A program made the translations under genes and the position numbers. A stretch of 44,464 nucleotides of DNA from Streptomyces sennicomposti (GTDB taxonomy: Bacteria; Actinomycetota; Actinomycetes; Streptomycetales; Streptomycetaceae): positions 1 to 44,464 of the forward strand of contig NZ_JAIOAB010000062.1 of the NCBI RefSeq assembly GCF_019890635.1, in the 5' to 3' direction. Below the pieces are notes generated by a model that had not been told where the DNA came from, searched no databases, and saw nothing but the letters and a program-made list of their open reading frames with translations. This document shows positions 1-7,481 of the stretch, piece by piece; within the stretch, counting starts at the first letter, position 1, and the number at the start of each line of letters is the position of its first letter.

Positions 1-285
1 CCCTTGGGTGGGTTGGTGGGTGGGCGTGGGGCCGCCCGCTTCCGGACGAGTGTCGTGCTTCCGCGGGCCGCGTCAAGGGCGCTCCGCTGCGCTGCGCGTC
101 GGCTGCGCCGATGGCCCTCCGGGCCACCCTTGACCCGGCCCGCTCCAGCACGGGAGGGAAGCGAGCGGGCGGCCGGGGGAGGAGCGGGGTGCCCAGGTGG
201 GTCGGGCCCTCGCGTGAGTTGCGGGGGCGCCCGGAGAAGGGGGCGCGCTCGCGGGGTGGGGGCACGCCGGGCTGGCTAAGCGTCT
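1..285. repeat. Left outer arm of a large inverted repeat
   Basis: This arm is nearly identical to the reverse complement of about 2005-2290, with scattered mismatches and small indels. Shared landmarks, in order, are a GGGTGGGTTGGTGGGTGGGC stretch, a segment around a TCGTGCTTCCGCGG core, a segment around GCCGATGGCCCTCCGG, one around CTCCAGCACGGGAGGG, and the GGCACGCCGGGCTGGCTAAG start of the first array unit at 261. The arm begins at the window edge and may extend further left. I see no convincing gene in it; open frames here only reflect GC bias. Confidence 0.85.
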
Positions 286-740
286 GACGGATGGATGGGG
301 TGCGGGTTCAGGCCGCATCGGCGGGGGTGGCGGCACGCCGGGCTGGCTAAGCGGGTGACGGGTGGGCGGTGCAGGCCGCACCGGCGTCCCGGCGGCACGC
401 CGGGTCGGCATAGCGGCAGGCGGGGTGGGCCGGGGCGCGGGCACAGACCGCACCCGCAGAGCGGCGGCACGCCGGGTCGGTTCGGCAGCAGCCGGCCGAT
501 GGGGTACGGGGCGCAGACCGCACCCGCAGAGCGGCGGCACGCCGGGCCGGTTCGGCGACAGCCGGCCCATGCGGTGCGGGGCGCAGACCGCACCCGCAGA
601 GCGGCGGCACGCCGGTCGGTTCGGCGACAGCCGGCCGACGGGGCGCGGGCACAGGCCGCACCGGCAGAGCGGTGGCACGCCTGGCCGGTTCGGCGGCAGC
701 CAGCCGATGAGGTGCGGGCGCAGGCCGCTTTCGCGGGGGG
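261..740 (+). repeat. Tandem array of ~70-bp GC-rich units, left copy (about 7 units)
   Basis: Seven degenerate units begin with a GGCACGCC core at 261, 332, 394, 466, 536, 606 and 674, so the period is 62-72 bp. Each full unit carries a GCCGGCC-centred segment, then a self-complementary GGTGCGG...CCGCACC element that could form a 7-bp stem. The inverted counterpart lies at about 1735-2030. The units lack the identical repeats and unrelated spacers of CRISPR. They look more like palindromic intergenic (REP/BIME-like) elements; that likeness is inference. Confidence 0.8.
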
Positions 741-760
741 TGGGGGCGTGTTGAGGAGAC

Positions 761-833
761 GAATGGTGGATGTGGGCCACAGCTGAGGGGGCGGTGCGAA
801 CTGGGTCCTCGCCGTGGCCCGAATCCACCATTC
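761..833. repeat. 20-bp imperfect inverted repeat (long hairpin) beyond the 3' end of the GNAT gene
   Basis: Bases 761-780 and 814-833 are reverse complements at 18 of 20 positions, with a 33-base loop. The arms carry GAATGGTGGAT and ATCCACCATTC at the ends and GGGCCAC / GTGGCCC near the loop. The element lies between the repeat array and the stop codon of the GNAT gene at 857, so it could terminate that minus-strand transcript. It could also mark an insertion boundary. Confidence 0.6.
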
Positions 834-856
834 ATGGCTCAGCCTGCAGTCAGTGA

Positions 857-1528
857 TTACTCGACGGGGCCCCGGGCGATCAGGACGTCGGCCTCGTGGC
901 GCCAGCCGAGGGTGGAGTAGAGGCGCTGGCCTTCCTGGCTGGCGATCAGGAGACCGGTGCGGGCGCCCTGGGACACTGCGGCCTCCGCCAGAGCGCTCAT
1001 CACCGCGCGGCCCAGGCCGCGTCGGCGGTGCGCCGCGTCCGTCTCGATGCGATCGGCGATCGCGTCGCCGCCGACCACGGCAATGGTGCCGCGCGCCGCC
1101 ATCTCTCCGGAGGGGGCGTGGAGGGAGACAACCGTGACCGGCCCCTCCGTGCGCACCTCTCGCTCGTACGGCGCGGCAGGCTCGTGTTGCGGGTGCTCGG
1201 TCAGATCGGTCGTCATCAACCACTCGGACCGCTGGACCAACTCCAGTCCGGCGGCGCCGACAACGGCTTCGACGGTGTCCGGGCGCAGCGTCGGTACCGT
1301 CAGCCAAGTGACCTGACGCGCGGTGGCCACGGCTGCCGCCAGCCGCGCCACGGACTCGGGCTCCTCGTCCGCACGCAGCGCGAACACCTCGACCTCGCGG
1401 CCGGGTTGGTCGCACTTGGACCGCAGGCCGTCCCCGGCGGGCTCGACGGGCTCGGCCTCGGGCAGCGAGCGCGCGACGGTCCAGCCGTCCAGCCAACGTC
1501 CTATCAGCCCTGCCTCGATCTTCGTCAT
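857..1528 (-). CDS. GNAT-family N-acetyltransferase
   Basis: This 223-residue protein is predicted to transfer an acetyl group from acetyl-CoA to an unknown acceptor in the cytosol. The C-terminal half has the GNAT core: the acetyl-CoA pyrophosphate-binding loop RRRGLGR at about residues 168-174, followed by a helix, and then LYSTLGW near the C terminus, typical of motif B. The N-terminal ~100 residues are less typical. The ATG at 1528 was chosen because upstream in-frame sequence is repeat DNA with no plausible coding character. The gene is alone between two inverted repeat arms, a setting unlike the rest of the window, so it may sit on a mobile or invertible segment. Family assignment is firm; substrate is unknown. 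Confidence 0.85.
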   Translation of the reverse strand: MTKIEAGLIGRWLDGWTVARSLPEAEPVEPAGDGLRSKCDQPGREVEVFALRADEEPESVARLAAAVATARQVTWLTVPTLRPDTVEAVVGAAGLELVQRSEWLMTTDLTEHPQHEPAAPYEREVRTEGPVTVVSLHAPSGEMAARGTIAVVGGDAIADRIETDAAHRRRGLGRAVMSALAEAAVSQGARTGLLIASQEGQRLYSTLGWRHEADVLIARGPVE

Positions 1529-1735
1529 CCGGCGATTAGAGCACGCCCACAATTCCCGGATCGGAGAAAGCCTCCTCCGGCCAGGTGCCATCAAGCCACA
1601 AGTCAGGCGGCACCGAGCCGCCAGCCGGTAGCGCCAAGCCGAGACGGCCTGCCGCCGGGCCGCCAACGGGGCTTGTGCCCCGCGGCCTGTGCTCCTTCGC
1701 CCATCGCCATCGGCCGGATGCCGCCGAACCGACCG
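1529..1735. other. Upstream region of the GNAT gene
   Basis: This stretch lies between the GNAT start codon and the first recognisable right-arm repeat unit. It must hold the GNAT promoter on the minus strand. A short dyad GGCGGCACCGAGCCGCC is visible near 1607-1623. I could not pick a convincing -35/-10 pair and see no coding sequence. Confidence 0.4.
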
Positions 1736-2030
1736 CCGTGCCCTGCTGCCTCTGCTGATGCGGCCTGCGCCCGCACCGCATGGGCCGGCTGTCGCCGAAC
1801 CGACCCGGCGTGCCGCCGCCTTGCCGGTGCGGTCTGTGCCCGCGCCCCCACCGGCCGCCAGTCGCTGAGCCGCCCCGGCGTGCCGCCGCCTTGCCGGTGC
1901 GGCCTGCACCCGCGCCCCCACCCACCCCGCTTGCGCCGCTATGCCGACCCGGCGTGCCGCCGGGACGCCGGTGCGGCCTGTACCGCCCACCCACCGCCCA
2001 CCCGCCACCCGCTTAGCCAGCCCGGCGTGC
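1735..2030 (-). repeat. Tandem array of ~70-bp GC-rich units, right copy in inverted orientation (about 5 units)
   Basis: Units carrying GGCGTGCC, the reverse complement of the left-array core, occur at 1807, 1877, 1951 and 2024. A degenerate unit lies near 1735. The period is 70-74 bp. Orientation is opposite to the array at 261-740, so the GNAT gene lies between mirrored arrays with unequal copy number (about 7 against 5). Confidence 0.8.
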
Positions 2031-2290
2031 CCCCACCCCGCCAACGCGCCCCCACCGCCGGGCACCCCCGCAACTCGCCCAAGGGCCCGACCCACCTCGG
2101 CCCCCCCGCTCCTCCCCCGGCCGCCCGCTCGCTTCCCTCCCGTGCTGGAGCGGGCCGGGTCAAGGGTGGCCCGGAGGGCCATCGGCGCAGCCGACGCGCA
2201 GCGCCCTTGACGCGGCCCGCGGAAGCACGACACTCCTCCCGGAAGCGGGCGGCCCCACGCCCACCCACCAACCCACCCAAGGGCCACTCC
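2005..2290. repeat. Right outer arm of the large inverted repeat
   Basis: This is the reverse-complement partner of 1-285, with the same landmarks in mirrored order and only scattered differences. Examples are a two-base insertion near the TCGTGCTTCC element and a missing ~10-base segment next to GCGCAGCCGACGCGCAGC. No gene is supported here. Confidence 0.85.
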
Positions 2291-2449
2291 CCATCCCCAA
2301 CCCCCGGTCCACCCCACACCCCACCCAAGGGCCACTCCCCCACCCGCACCCGCGTCCCACCCGCACCCCACTCCATCCCACCCCCACCCACCAACCCACC
2401 CAAAGGTCACTCCACCCAAAGGCCACTCCCCCGCCCCCTCACCCCACCC
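2274..2449. repeat. C/A-rich spacer with four CACCCAARGGYCACTCC copies
   Basis: Copies of a CACCCAA(A/G)GG(C/T)CACTCC element begin near 2274, 2332, 2397 and 2413. They are embedded in C/A-rich sequence that ends at the stop codon of the acyltransferase gene. The outermost copy lies in the inverted-repeat arm. No gene or terminator hairpin is evident. Confidence 0.6.
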
Positions 2450-3622
2450 TCACTTCCCACCCCCGTTCGGCCACAGCCGGGGCTTCCGTTTCGCTGCCGC
2501 GTCCTCGATCCAGCCGAAGGCCAGGATCGTCAGCGCTATCAGCGGCCAGACCAGGAGGAACATCCACACCGAGTACGTGGAGTCCAGTACCGACGTCGCC
2601 GCGTCGCCCTGGAGGAAGGGCAGGCGGTAGGCCAGGTCGAGCAGCGGGACCGTGGCCGCGATCAGGGCGTTGTGCCAGAGGTAGATCGTGACCGCGCGGT
2701 TGTTGGCGAGGGTGATCGGCTTGTCCCAGCGGCGCAGGCGGGGCGGGAGTTCGCGCCAGGACGGGGAGTACTGGAGCAGGATCACCACCACTCCGAAGGA
2801 CCAGGTGGCCTGCGCGAGCGGGATGTCGTTGAGGTCCCAGCCCTCCGGGCCGAGGTGGCCCGAGGCCCACCACAGGCCGAAGGCCATCACCAGCACCGCG
2901 CACGATACCGCCGCGTAGCGCGGGATGCGGCGCAGCATGCCCTCGTGATGGGCGAAGCCGAGGATCCAGCAGCCGCCGTAGACGGCGAAGTCCGTCACCG
3001 CGTCGCCCGTCTCGCCGGGGATCGTCACGAAGCCCGTGCCGACCACCGCCGTCAGGGCCAGCGGCGCGAGCAGCGTCGGCCACGGCGCGCGGCGGAACGC
3101 CCGCAGCAGCAGCGGCGAGGCCAGCACGAACCACAGGTAGGCGCGCAGGTACCAGAGCGGTCCCGCGGCGTCGTCGGGCCACGTCACGTCCAGCAGCCCC
3201 GAGTCGGAGCCCAGGCTCGCGGGGTAGGGCGGGGCGCCCACCGGGACGACGTACTCCAGGAGTTTCGGCAGGCCGCGTACGCCCCCGAGGTCCGGGTCCC
3301 GCGCCGGGTTCCAGCCGGCGTACAGCATCAGGGGCAGGAGGACCGCGGCGAACGCCCACAGCGGAGGCAGCAGCCGCCGCAGCCTGCCCTTGATCACGCC
3401 GACGGCCGGGCGTTTCAGGGAGCGGGCCATCAGGGAGCCGGCCAGGGCGAACATCACGCCCATGGACGGGAACAGCACCGTCAGCCAGCCCCAGCCGAAG
3501 AGGTGGTAGGCCACCACGCGGAGCAGGGCCAAGGCGCGCAGCAGGTCCAGGTAGCGGTCGCGGCCGGGGGCCGGTTCGCGGGGGTGGTCGGCGGTGGTCT
3601 CGGGGGTCAGTGCCTGGGTCAT
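2450..3622 (-). CDS. Acyltransferase family 3 integral membrane protein
   Basis: This 390-residue polytopic membrane protein has about ten hydrophobic segments. The N-terminal motif RYLDLLRALALLRVVAYHLFG (residues ~22-42, with an Arg and a His in the first membrane helix) is typical of acyltransferase-3 proteins. Such proteins move acyl groups, often acetyl or succinyl, across the membrane onto surface polysaccharides. The start ATG overlaps the stop codon of the upstream glycosyltransferase gene by four bases (ATGA, 3619-3622), indicating translational coupling. In this context it probably O-acylates or helps export the polymer made by the upstream enzyme, as proposed for IcaC-like proteins. 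It is the last gene of a three-gene operon. The family is firm; the exact role is inferred. Confidence 0.88.
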   Translation of the reverse strand: MTQALTPETTADHPREPAPGRDRYLDLLRALALLRVVAYHLFGWGWLTVLFPSMGVMFALAGSLMARSLKRPAVGVIKGRLRRLLPPLWAFAAVLLPLMLYAGWNPARDPDLGGVRGLPKLLEYVVPVGAPPYPASLGSDSGLLDVTWPDDAAGPLWYLRAYLWFVLASPLLLRAFRRAPWPTLLAPLALTAVVGTGFVTIPGETGDAVTDFAVYGGCWILGFAHHEGMLRRIPRYAAVSCAVLVMAFGLWWASGHLGPEGWDLNDIPLAQATWSFGVVVILLQYSPSWRELPPRLRRWDKPITLANNRAVTIYLWHNALIAATVPLLDLAYRLPFLQGDAATSVLDSTYSVWMFLLVWPLIALTILAFGWIEDAAAKRKPRLWPNGGGK

Positions 3623-6243
3623 GCCACCGGCCTCCCGTCGCCCGCCCGGCCGGTCACGACGTCCGCCGCCCGGTCGGCCGCGGCACCCGTACGGTCGGTC
3701 CCGGCACCCGTACGGTCGATCCCGATGGTCGTACCGTCGGTCCCGGCAGCCGTACCGTCGGTCCCGATGGCCGTACCGTCGGTCCCGGTGGCCGACTTCG
3801 CCGCCGCGCCCGCGCGTTCGCGCGGTACCGGACCGCCGGGCGCCTCCACCACGCCCGTGCGGCGCAGCTTCTGCCAGCGCAGCCGGCCGCCGGTCAGTGC
3901 GGTGATCCAGGACTGGAGCAGCACGACGTACATGAGCTGGCGGTAGAGGATCTGCTGCAACGGCAGTGAGATCAGGTGCGTCATGCGTTCCCGGTCCAGC
4001 CGGAAGGCGTACGCCGCGCAGACCGCCTGGATCGCGAGGACGCCCAGCCACGCCACGATCGTCTTCTGCGTCGGGCCGAACACGACGCCGTAGAGCAGGA
4101 AGATGTCGATCAGCGGGGCGAGCAGCGGGGCCACCACCATGAACAGGGAGACCAGCGGCAGGCCGACCCGGCCGAAGCGGCCGGAGGGGCCGCGGTCCAG
4201 CAGGGCGCCGCGGTGCTTCCAGATCGCCTGCATGGTGCCGTAGGACCAGCGGTAGCGCTGGGACCACAGCTGCTGGACGGATTCGGGGGCCTCGGTCCAG
4301 GCGCGGGCGTTCTCCGCGTAGACGACGCGCCAGCCGGCGCGGTGCATCGCCATGGTGATGTCGGTGTCCTCGGCGAGGGTGTCCTCGCTCATGCCGCCGA
4401 CCTCCTGGAGGGCGGAGCGCCGGAACGCGCCGACCGCGCCGGGGATCGTCGGCATGCAGCGCAGCACGTCGTACATCCGGCGGTCGAGGTTGAAGCCCAT
4501 CACGTACTCGATGTGCTGCCAGGCGCCGATGAGCGAATCGCGGTTGCCCACCTTGGCGTTGCCGGCGACCGCGCCGACCCGCGGGTCGCCGAAGGGCTGG
4601 ACGAGTTCGCGGACGGTGGAGGGTTCGAAGACGGTGTCGCCGTCCATCATCACGATCAGGTCGTGCGAGGCGTGGGCGATGCCCCGGTTGAGGGCGGCCG
4701 GCTTGCCCGCGTTGCGCTGGCGCACCACCCGTACGCCGGGCAGGTCCAGGGCCTCGACGATGTCCGCCGTGCCGTCGGCCGAGCCGTCGTCGATGACCAG
4801 CACCTCGACGGGATGCTCGCTCGCCATCAGGGAACGGACCGTGTTCTCGATGCACTTGGCCTCGTTGTACGCCGGCACCAGCACCGAGACGGGTTCGGTG
4901 ACCGGCGCTCCCCAGCGGAAGCCGCGGCGGCGCACCCGGCGGGCGTGCGCCCCGGAGAGCAGCAGCATCAGCGCGAACCGGGCGATGACCAGGCCGCCGA
5001 CCAGGGCGAGGCAGACGCCGAGGCCGTCGGTGAGGCCGTCGGCGGCTTGGACCAGGAAGATCCACGCCTTGCCCTTCCACAGGCCGACGCCGGTGACCGG
5101 GGTGAGCGCGCTGGGCGCGCCGAGCGCCTCGGTGAGGTTGTCGAACCGGTAGCCCTTCGCCTGGAGTTCGGGCAGGTAGCGGTCGAGGGCCTGGACCGTC
5201 TGGTGGCGGTCGCCGCCGGAGTCGTGCATGAGGACGACCGCGCCCTCGCCGTCCTTCGGGGTGGCGTTGCGGATGATCCGCGCGATGCCGGGCTTCTGCC
5301 AGTCCTCGCTGTCGGCGGTGTTGACGACGGTGATGTAGCCGCGGCTGCCGATGTACCGGGTCACCGGCCAGGAACGGTTGTCCATGGCGTCGGCGAAGGA
5401 GGAGTACGGCGGCCGGAACAGCGAGGTGCGCACGCCGGCGGCGCCGGTGATGGCGAGCTGGGTCTGGGACAGCTCCCAGTCGATGCGGCTCTTGGACTGG
5501 TAGGAGAGGTCGGGGTGGTTGAAGGTGTGCACGCCCACCTCGTGGCCCTCGGCGACCATCCGCCGGACCAGGTCGGGGTAGCGGGAGGCCATGGTGCCGG
5601 TGACGAAGAAGACGGCGTGCGCGTGGTGCTTCTTGAGCACGTCCAGCACCCTCGGCGTCCACGTCGGGTCGGGGCCGTCGTCGAAGGTGAGGACGAGCCG
5701 GTGGTCGGGCACGCGCAGGCTGGTGGTCTGCCCGTGCCGGGTGTCGATGACCGGGCCGCCGTCGAGGATGCTCTGCGGCACCTTGTCGGTGGCGGCCTCG
5801 GGCCGGATGCGGTGGTCGGCCAGGATCTCGCTGTGCACATAGCCGCGCAGCATCAGCATCGCCATCAGCACGGCCAGCACGAGCAGGGGCAGGAGCAGCC
5901 GCAGGGGCGGGCGCAGCCGCCGGCGGGAGCGGGCGCGGGTGCGGGCACCGGCCCTGCCCCGGGCGCCGGCCCGGGGGCCGGGGGCGGTGCCGGCGGAGGT
6001 GCCGGTGCGGCGCGGTGAACGGCCGCCGTGGCGGCGGGTGTTCGGGGCGGCCGCGTCCGGGGCAGGCCGCGCGTCCGACGCGTGTCCCGCCGCGTCCGGT
6101 GTGCCGTCGGTCTGGGGGTTTCCCGTCCGGGGGTTTCCCGTCCGGGGGTTTCCGGTCCGGGGGTCTCCCGTCCGGGGGTTTCCCGTCCGGGTGTTTCCGG
6201 TCTGGGGGTTTCCGGTCCGGGTGCGCCGGACGTGGCCCGCCAT
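3619..6243 (-). CDS. Bifunctional polysaccharide deacetylase / family-2 glycosyltransferase
   Basis: This 874-residue protein joins two enzymes. A transmembrane segment lies at about residues 112-131. An extracytoplasmic polysaccharide deacetylase domain (about 183-375) has TFDDG (186-190), the metal-binding HTFNHP (239-244) and RPPYS (277-281). A second membrane segment near 405-430 leads to a processive GT2 domain (about 450-720) with VPAYN, DDGS (485-488), DGD (534-536), AEDTD and QRYRW (662-666). C-terminal membrane helices follow. This fuses PgaB-like and PgaC-like functions, as in the Streptomyces mat locus reported to make poly-beta-1,6-N-acetylglucosamine for hyphal aggregation. The N terminus has RTGNP pentapeptide repeats and the C-terminal tail has GTDGTA-type repeats. 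Start 6243 overlaps the upstream stop (TGATG). Confidence 0.9.
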   Translation of the reverse strand: MAGHVRRTRTGNPQTGNTRTGNPRTGDPRTGNPRTGNPRTGNPQTDGTPDAAGHASDARPAPDAAAPNTRRHGGRSPRRTGTSAGTAPGPRAGARGRAGARTRARSRRRLRPPLRLLLPLLVLAVLMAMLMLRGYVHSEILADHRIRPEAATDKVPQSILDGGPVIDTRHGQTTSLRVPDHRLVLTFDDGPDPTWTPRVLDVLKKHHAHAVFFVTGTMASRYPDLVRRMVAEGHEVGVHTFNHPDLSYQSKSRIDWELSQTQLAITGAAGVRTSLFRPPYSSFADAMDNRSWPVTRYIGSRGYITVVNTADSEDWQKPGIARIIRNATPKDGEGAVVLMHDSGGDRHQTVQALDRYLPELQAKGYRFDNLTEALGAPSALTPVTGVGLWKGKAWIFLVQAADGLTDGLGVCLALVGGLVIARFALMLLLSGAHARRVRRRGFRWGAPVTEPVSVLVPAYNEAKCIENTVRSLMASEHPVEVLVIDDGSADGTADIVEALDLPGVRVVRQRNAGKPAALNRGIAHASHDLIVMMDGDTVFEPSTVRELVQPFGDPRVGAVAGNAKVGNRDSLIGAWQHIEYVMGFNLDRRMYDVLRCMPTIPGAVGAFRRSALQEVGGMSEDTLAEDTDITMAMHRAGWRVVYAENARAWTEAPESVQQLWSQRYRWSYGTMQAIWKHRGALLDRGPSGRFGRVGLPLVSLFMVVAPLLAPLIDIFLLYGVVFGPTQKTIVAWLGVLAIQAVCAAYAFRLDRERMTHLISLPLQQILYRQLMYVVLLQSWITALTGGRLRWQKLRRTGVVEAPGGPVPRERAGAAAKSATGTDGTAIGTDGTAAGTDGTTIGIDRTGAGTDRTGAAADRAADVVTGRAGDGRPVA
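3660..3790 (-). repeat. In-frame minisatellite encoding the C-terminal tail of the glycosyltransferase
   Basis: About six ~21-bp units with a CGTACCGTCGGTCCC core lie inside the coding sequence and encode G(T/I)DGTA-like repeats after the last membrane helix. Unit sequence and number vary slightly. The tail is expected to be cytoplasmic or surface-exposed low-complexity sequence. Confidence 0.7.
6105..6235 (-). repeat. 15-bp in-frame tandem repeat encoding RTGNP units
   Basis: Roughly eight 15-bp units of the form CGTCCGGGGGTTTCC (as read on the plus strand) encode (R/Q)TG(N/D)(P/T) pentapeptides at residues ~8-47 of the deacetylase/glycosyltransferase. Such short identical units are prone to length change by slippage. 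Confidence 0.75.
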
Positions 6244-7331
6244 CAGGCCACGGTCCGGGAGGCCGTACCGGAGGACTGGGCGCCGGACCCGGTGCCGGCG
6301 CCGTCGGCCGGGGAGCCGGTGGGGCCGGGCGGGGAGGCCGGGCCGGGGGCCGTCGTCGGGCCGGGGGCGCCGGTGGCCGCCGGTTCGCTGCTGACCGGTA
6401 CCGGGCTGCTCGGGCCGTCCGCGACCGTGCCGGGCGCGTTGGTCACGGCGCCGCCGCTCCCGCCCGAGGTGCTGCCGCCGTCACCGCTGCCGCCGCCCGG
6501 GGTCGTCGTCGGGTCGGGCGCGGTCGAGCCGCCCCCGCCGCTCGGGGTCGGGTCGGGCGGTGTGGTGGCCGGAGGGGGCGTCGGGGCGGTCGTCGGACCG
6601 GCCACGCCGCCGGCCGGCGGTTTGGTCCTGCCGGTCGCCGTGGCGGTCGGCTTGGCGCCGGGTGTGGCGCCGGGCTTGTGCGGCCCGGCGGAGGTGGAGG
6701 GCGCCGGTGTCCCGGCTCCGGTGCTGGGCTTGGCGCTGCCGGTGCCCTTGCCGGCGCCGGGCGCGGATATCCCGGGCGCCCCGGGCAGTACCGGGGCGCC
6801 GGGTACGGCGCCGTCGCCCATGCCGGGCGGCAGGGCCGACTCCGAGGGCTCGGGCGAGGTCTCGACCTTGCTCGCCGGTTTGTCGTCGGCCTGGCCCGGC
6901 ACCGGCAGCCAGGGCGCGTTGGAGTTGCCGGAGACGAGGGTGACGGCGATGACGACGGCGTAGGCCCCGCAGGAGAGTCCGACGGCCATGCCGATCCGCC
7001 GGAAGCGGCGGCTGCGGCGGCCGGACTCGTCCACGAAGACCGGCCCGTCGGAGCCGCCGGGCGGGCCGTCGGAGCCGCGGGCGGCGTCCGCCCCGTCCGC
7101 TCCGGCCTCCGCGCGGTCGAGCCGCACGGTCAGTTCGGCCGGGTCGGCGGCGTCGGGTCCGGACCGCTCCCACGGGTCCTCGACCCGCAGCGCCGGTACG
7201 GCGGCGGTCTCCGGGAACCGCTGGGCCTCGCCGCCGGCGTCACCGGTGCCGAGAGCGGGTGCGGCTCCGGTCGCCGAAGCGGCCACGGGCCATTCGAGTT
7301 GGGCTTGTTCCAGCCCCTTTTTCACGCGCAC
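6243..7331 (-). CDS. Single-pass membrane protein with Pro/Thr/Ser/Gly-rich extracellular tail
   Basis: This 362-residue protein has a ~110-residue acidic N-terminal part, a basic RRSRRFRR stop-transfer region, one transmembrane helix (about 113-134), and a ~220-residue low-complexity tail rich in Pro, Gly, Thr and Ser. The tail looks like an extended cell-wall-spanning stalk. No catalytic domain is recognisable. It is the first gene of the polysaccharide operon and its stop overlaps the next start (TGATG at 6241-6245). A structural or scaffolding role for the polymer synthase is a reasonable inference. Start GTG at 7331 was chosen for the GGGGGA sequence five bases upstream; a second GTG two codons later is possible. 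Confidence 0.75.
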   Translation of the reverse strand: MRVKKGLEQAQLEWPVAASATGAAPALGTGDAGGEAQRFPETAAVPALRVEDPWERSGPDAADPAELTVRLDRAEAGADGADAARGSDGPPGGSDGPVFVDESGRRSRRFRRIGMAVGLSCGAYAVVIAVTLVSGNSNAPWLPVPGQADDKPASKVETSPEPSESALPPGMGDGAVPGAPVLPGAPGISAPGAGKGTGSAKPSTGAGTPAPSTSAGPHKPGATPGAKPTATATGRTKPPAGGVAGPTTAPTPPPATTPPDPTPSGGGGSTAPDPTTTPGGGSGDGGSTSGGSGGAVTNAPGTVADGPSSPVPVSSEPAATGAPGPTTAPGPASPPGPTGSPADGAGTGSGAQSSGTASRTVA

Positions 7332-7481
7332 GTAAGTCCCCCACGGGAGTGTTGCGGGTGCGCATACGACCCCGAGCTCCCGTCGCCGGAACAGGCCCCC
7401 ACCTGCCCGAGCGCCCCCCTTGTCCCACGTGCTCGGCGGTCACGAACGTAGTGTGCGCAAGGGGGGAGAAAAGCGGAAAGA
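7332..7481. other. Intergenic region with the promoter of the polysaccharide operon
   Basis: This 150-bp stretch separates the first operon gene from the 3' end of the LysR gene, which reads in the same direction. It contains an A-rich segment around 7465-7495, unusual for this DNA, but I could not assign -10/-35 boxes with confidence. No clear terminator hairpin for the LysR gene was seen. Confidence 0.35.

Noticed and set aside
261..740. CRISPR array
   Set aside because: Units are degenerate along their whole length and lack invariant short repeats with unrelated spacers. No cas genes are present.
73..831. Long minus-strand open frame with Cys/Pro-rich PLCRCGLCP-like repeats, and similar frames on both strands
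   Set aside because: The peptide repeats simply translate the ~70-bp DNA array. All frames are open because of high GC; no ribosome-binding site or family resemblance.
1529..2419. Upstream extension of the GNAT reading frame into the right repeat arm
   Set aside because: The added ~297 residues are Gly/Trp/Arg-rich translations of repeat DNA. The ATG at 1528 gives a normal-length protein.
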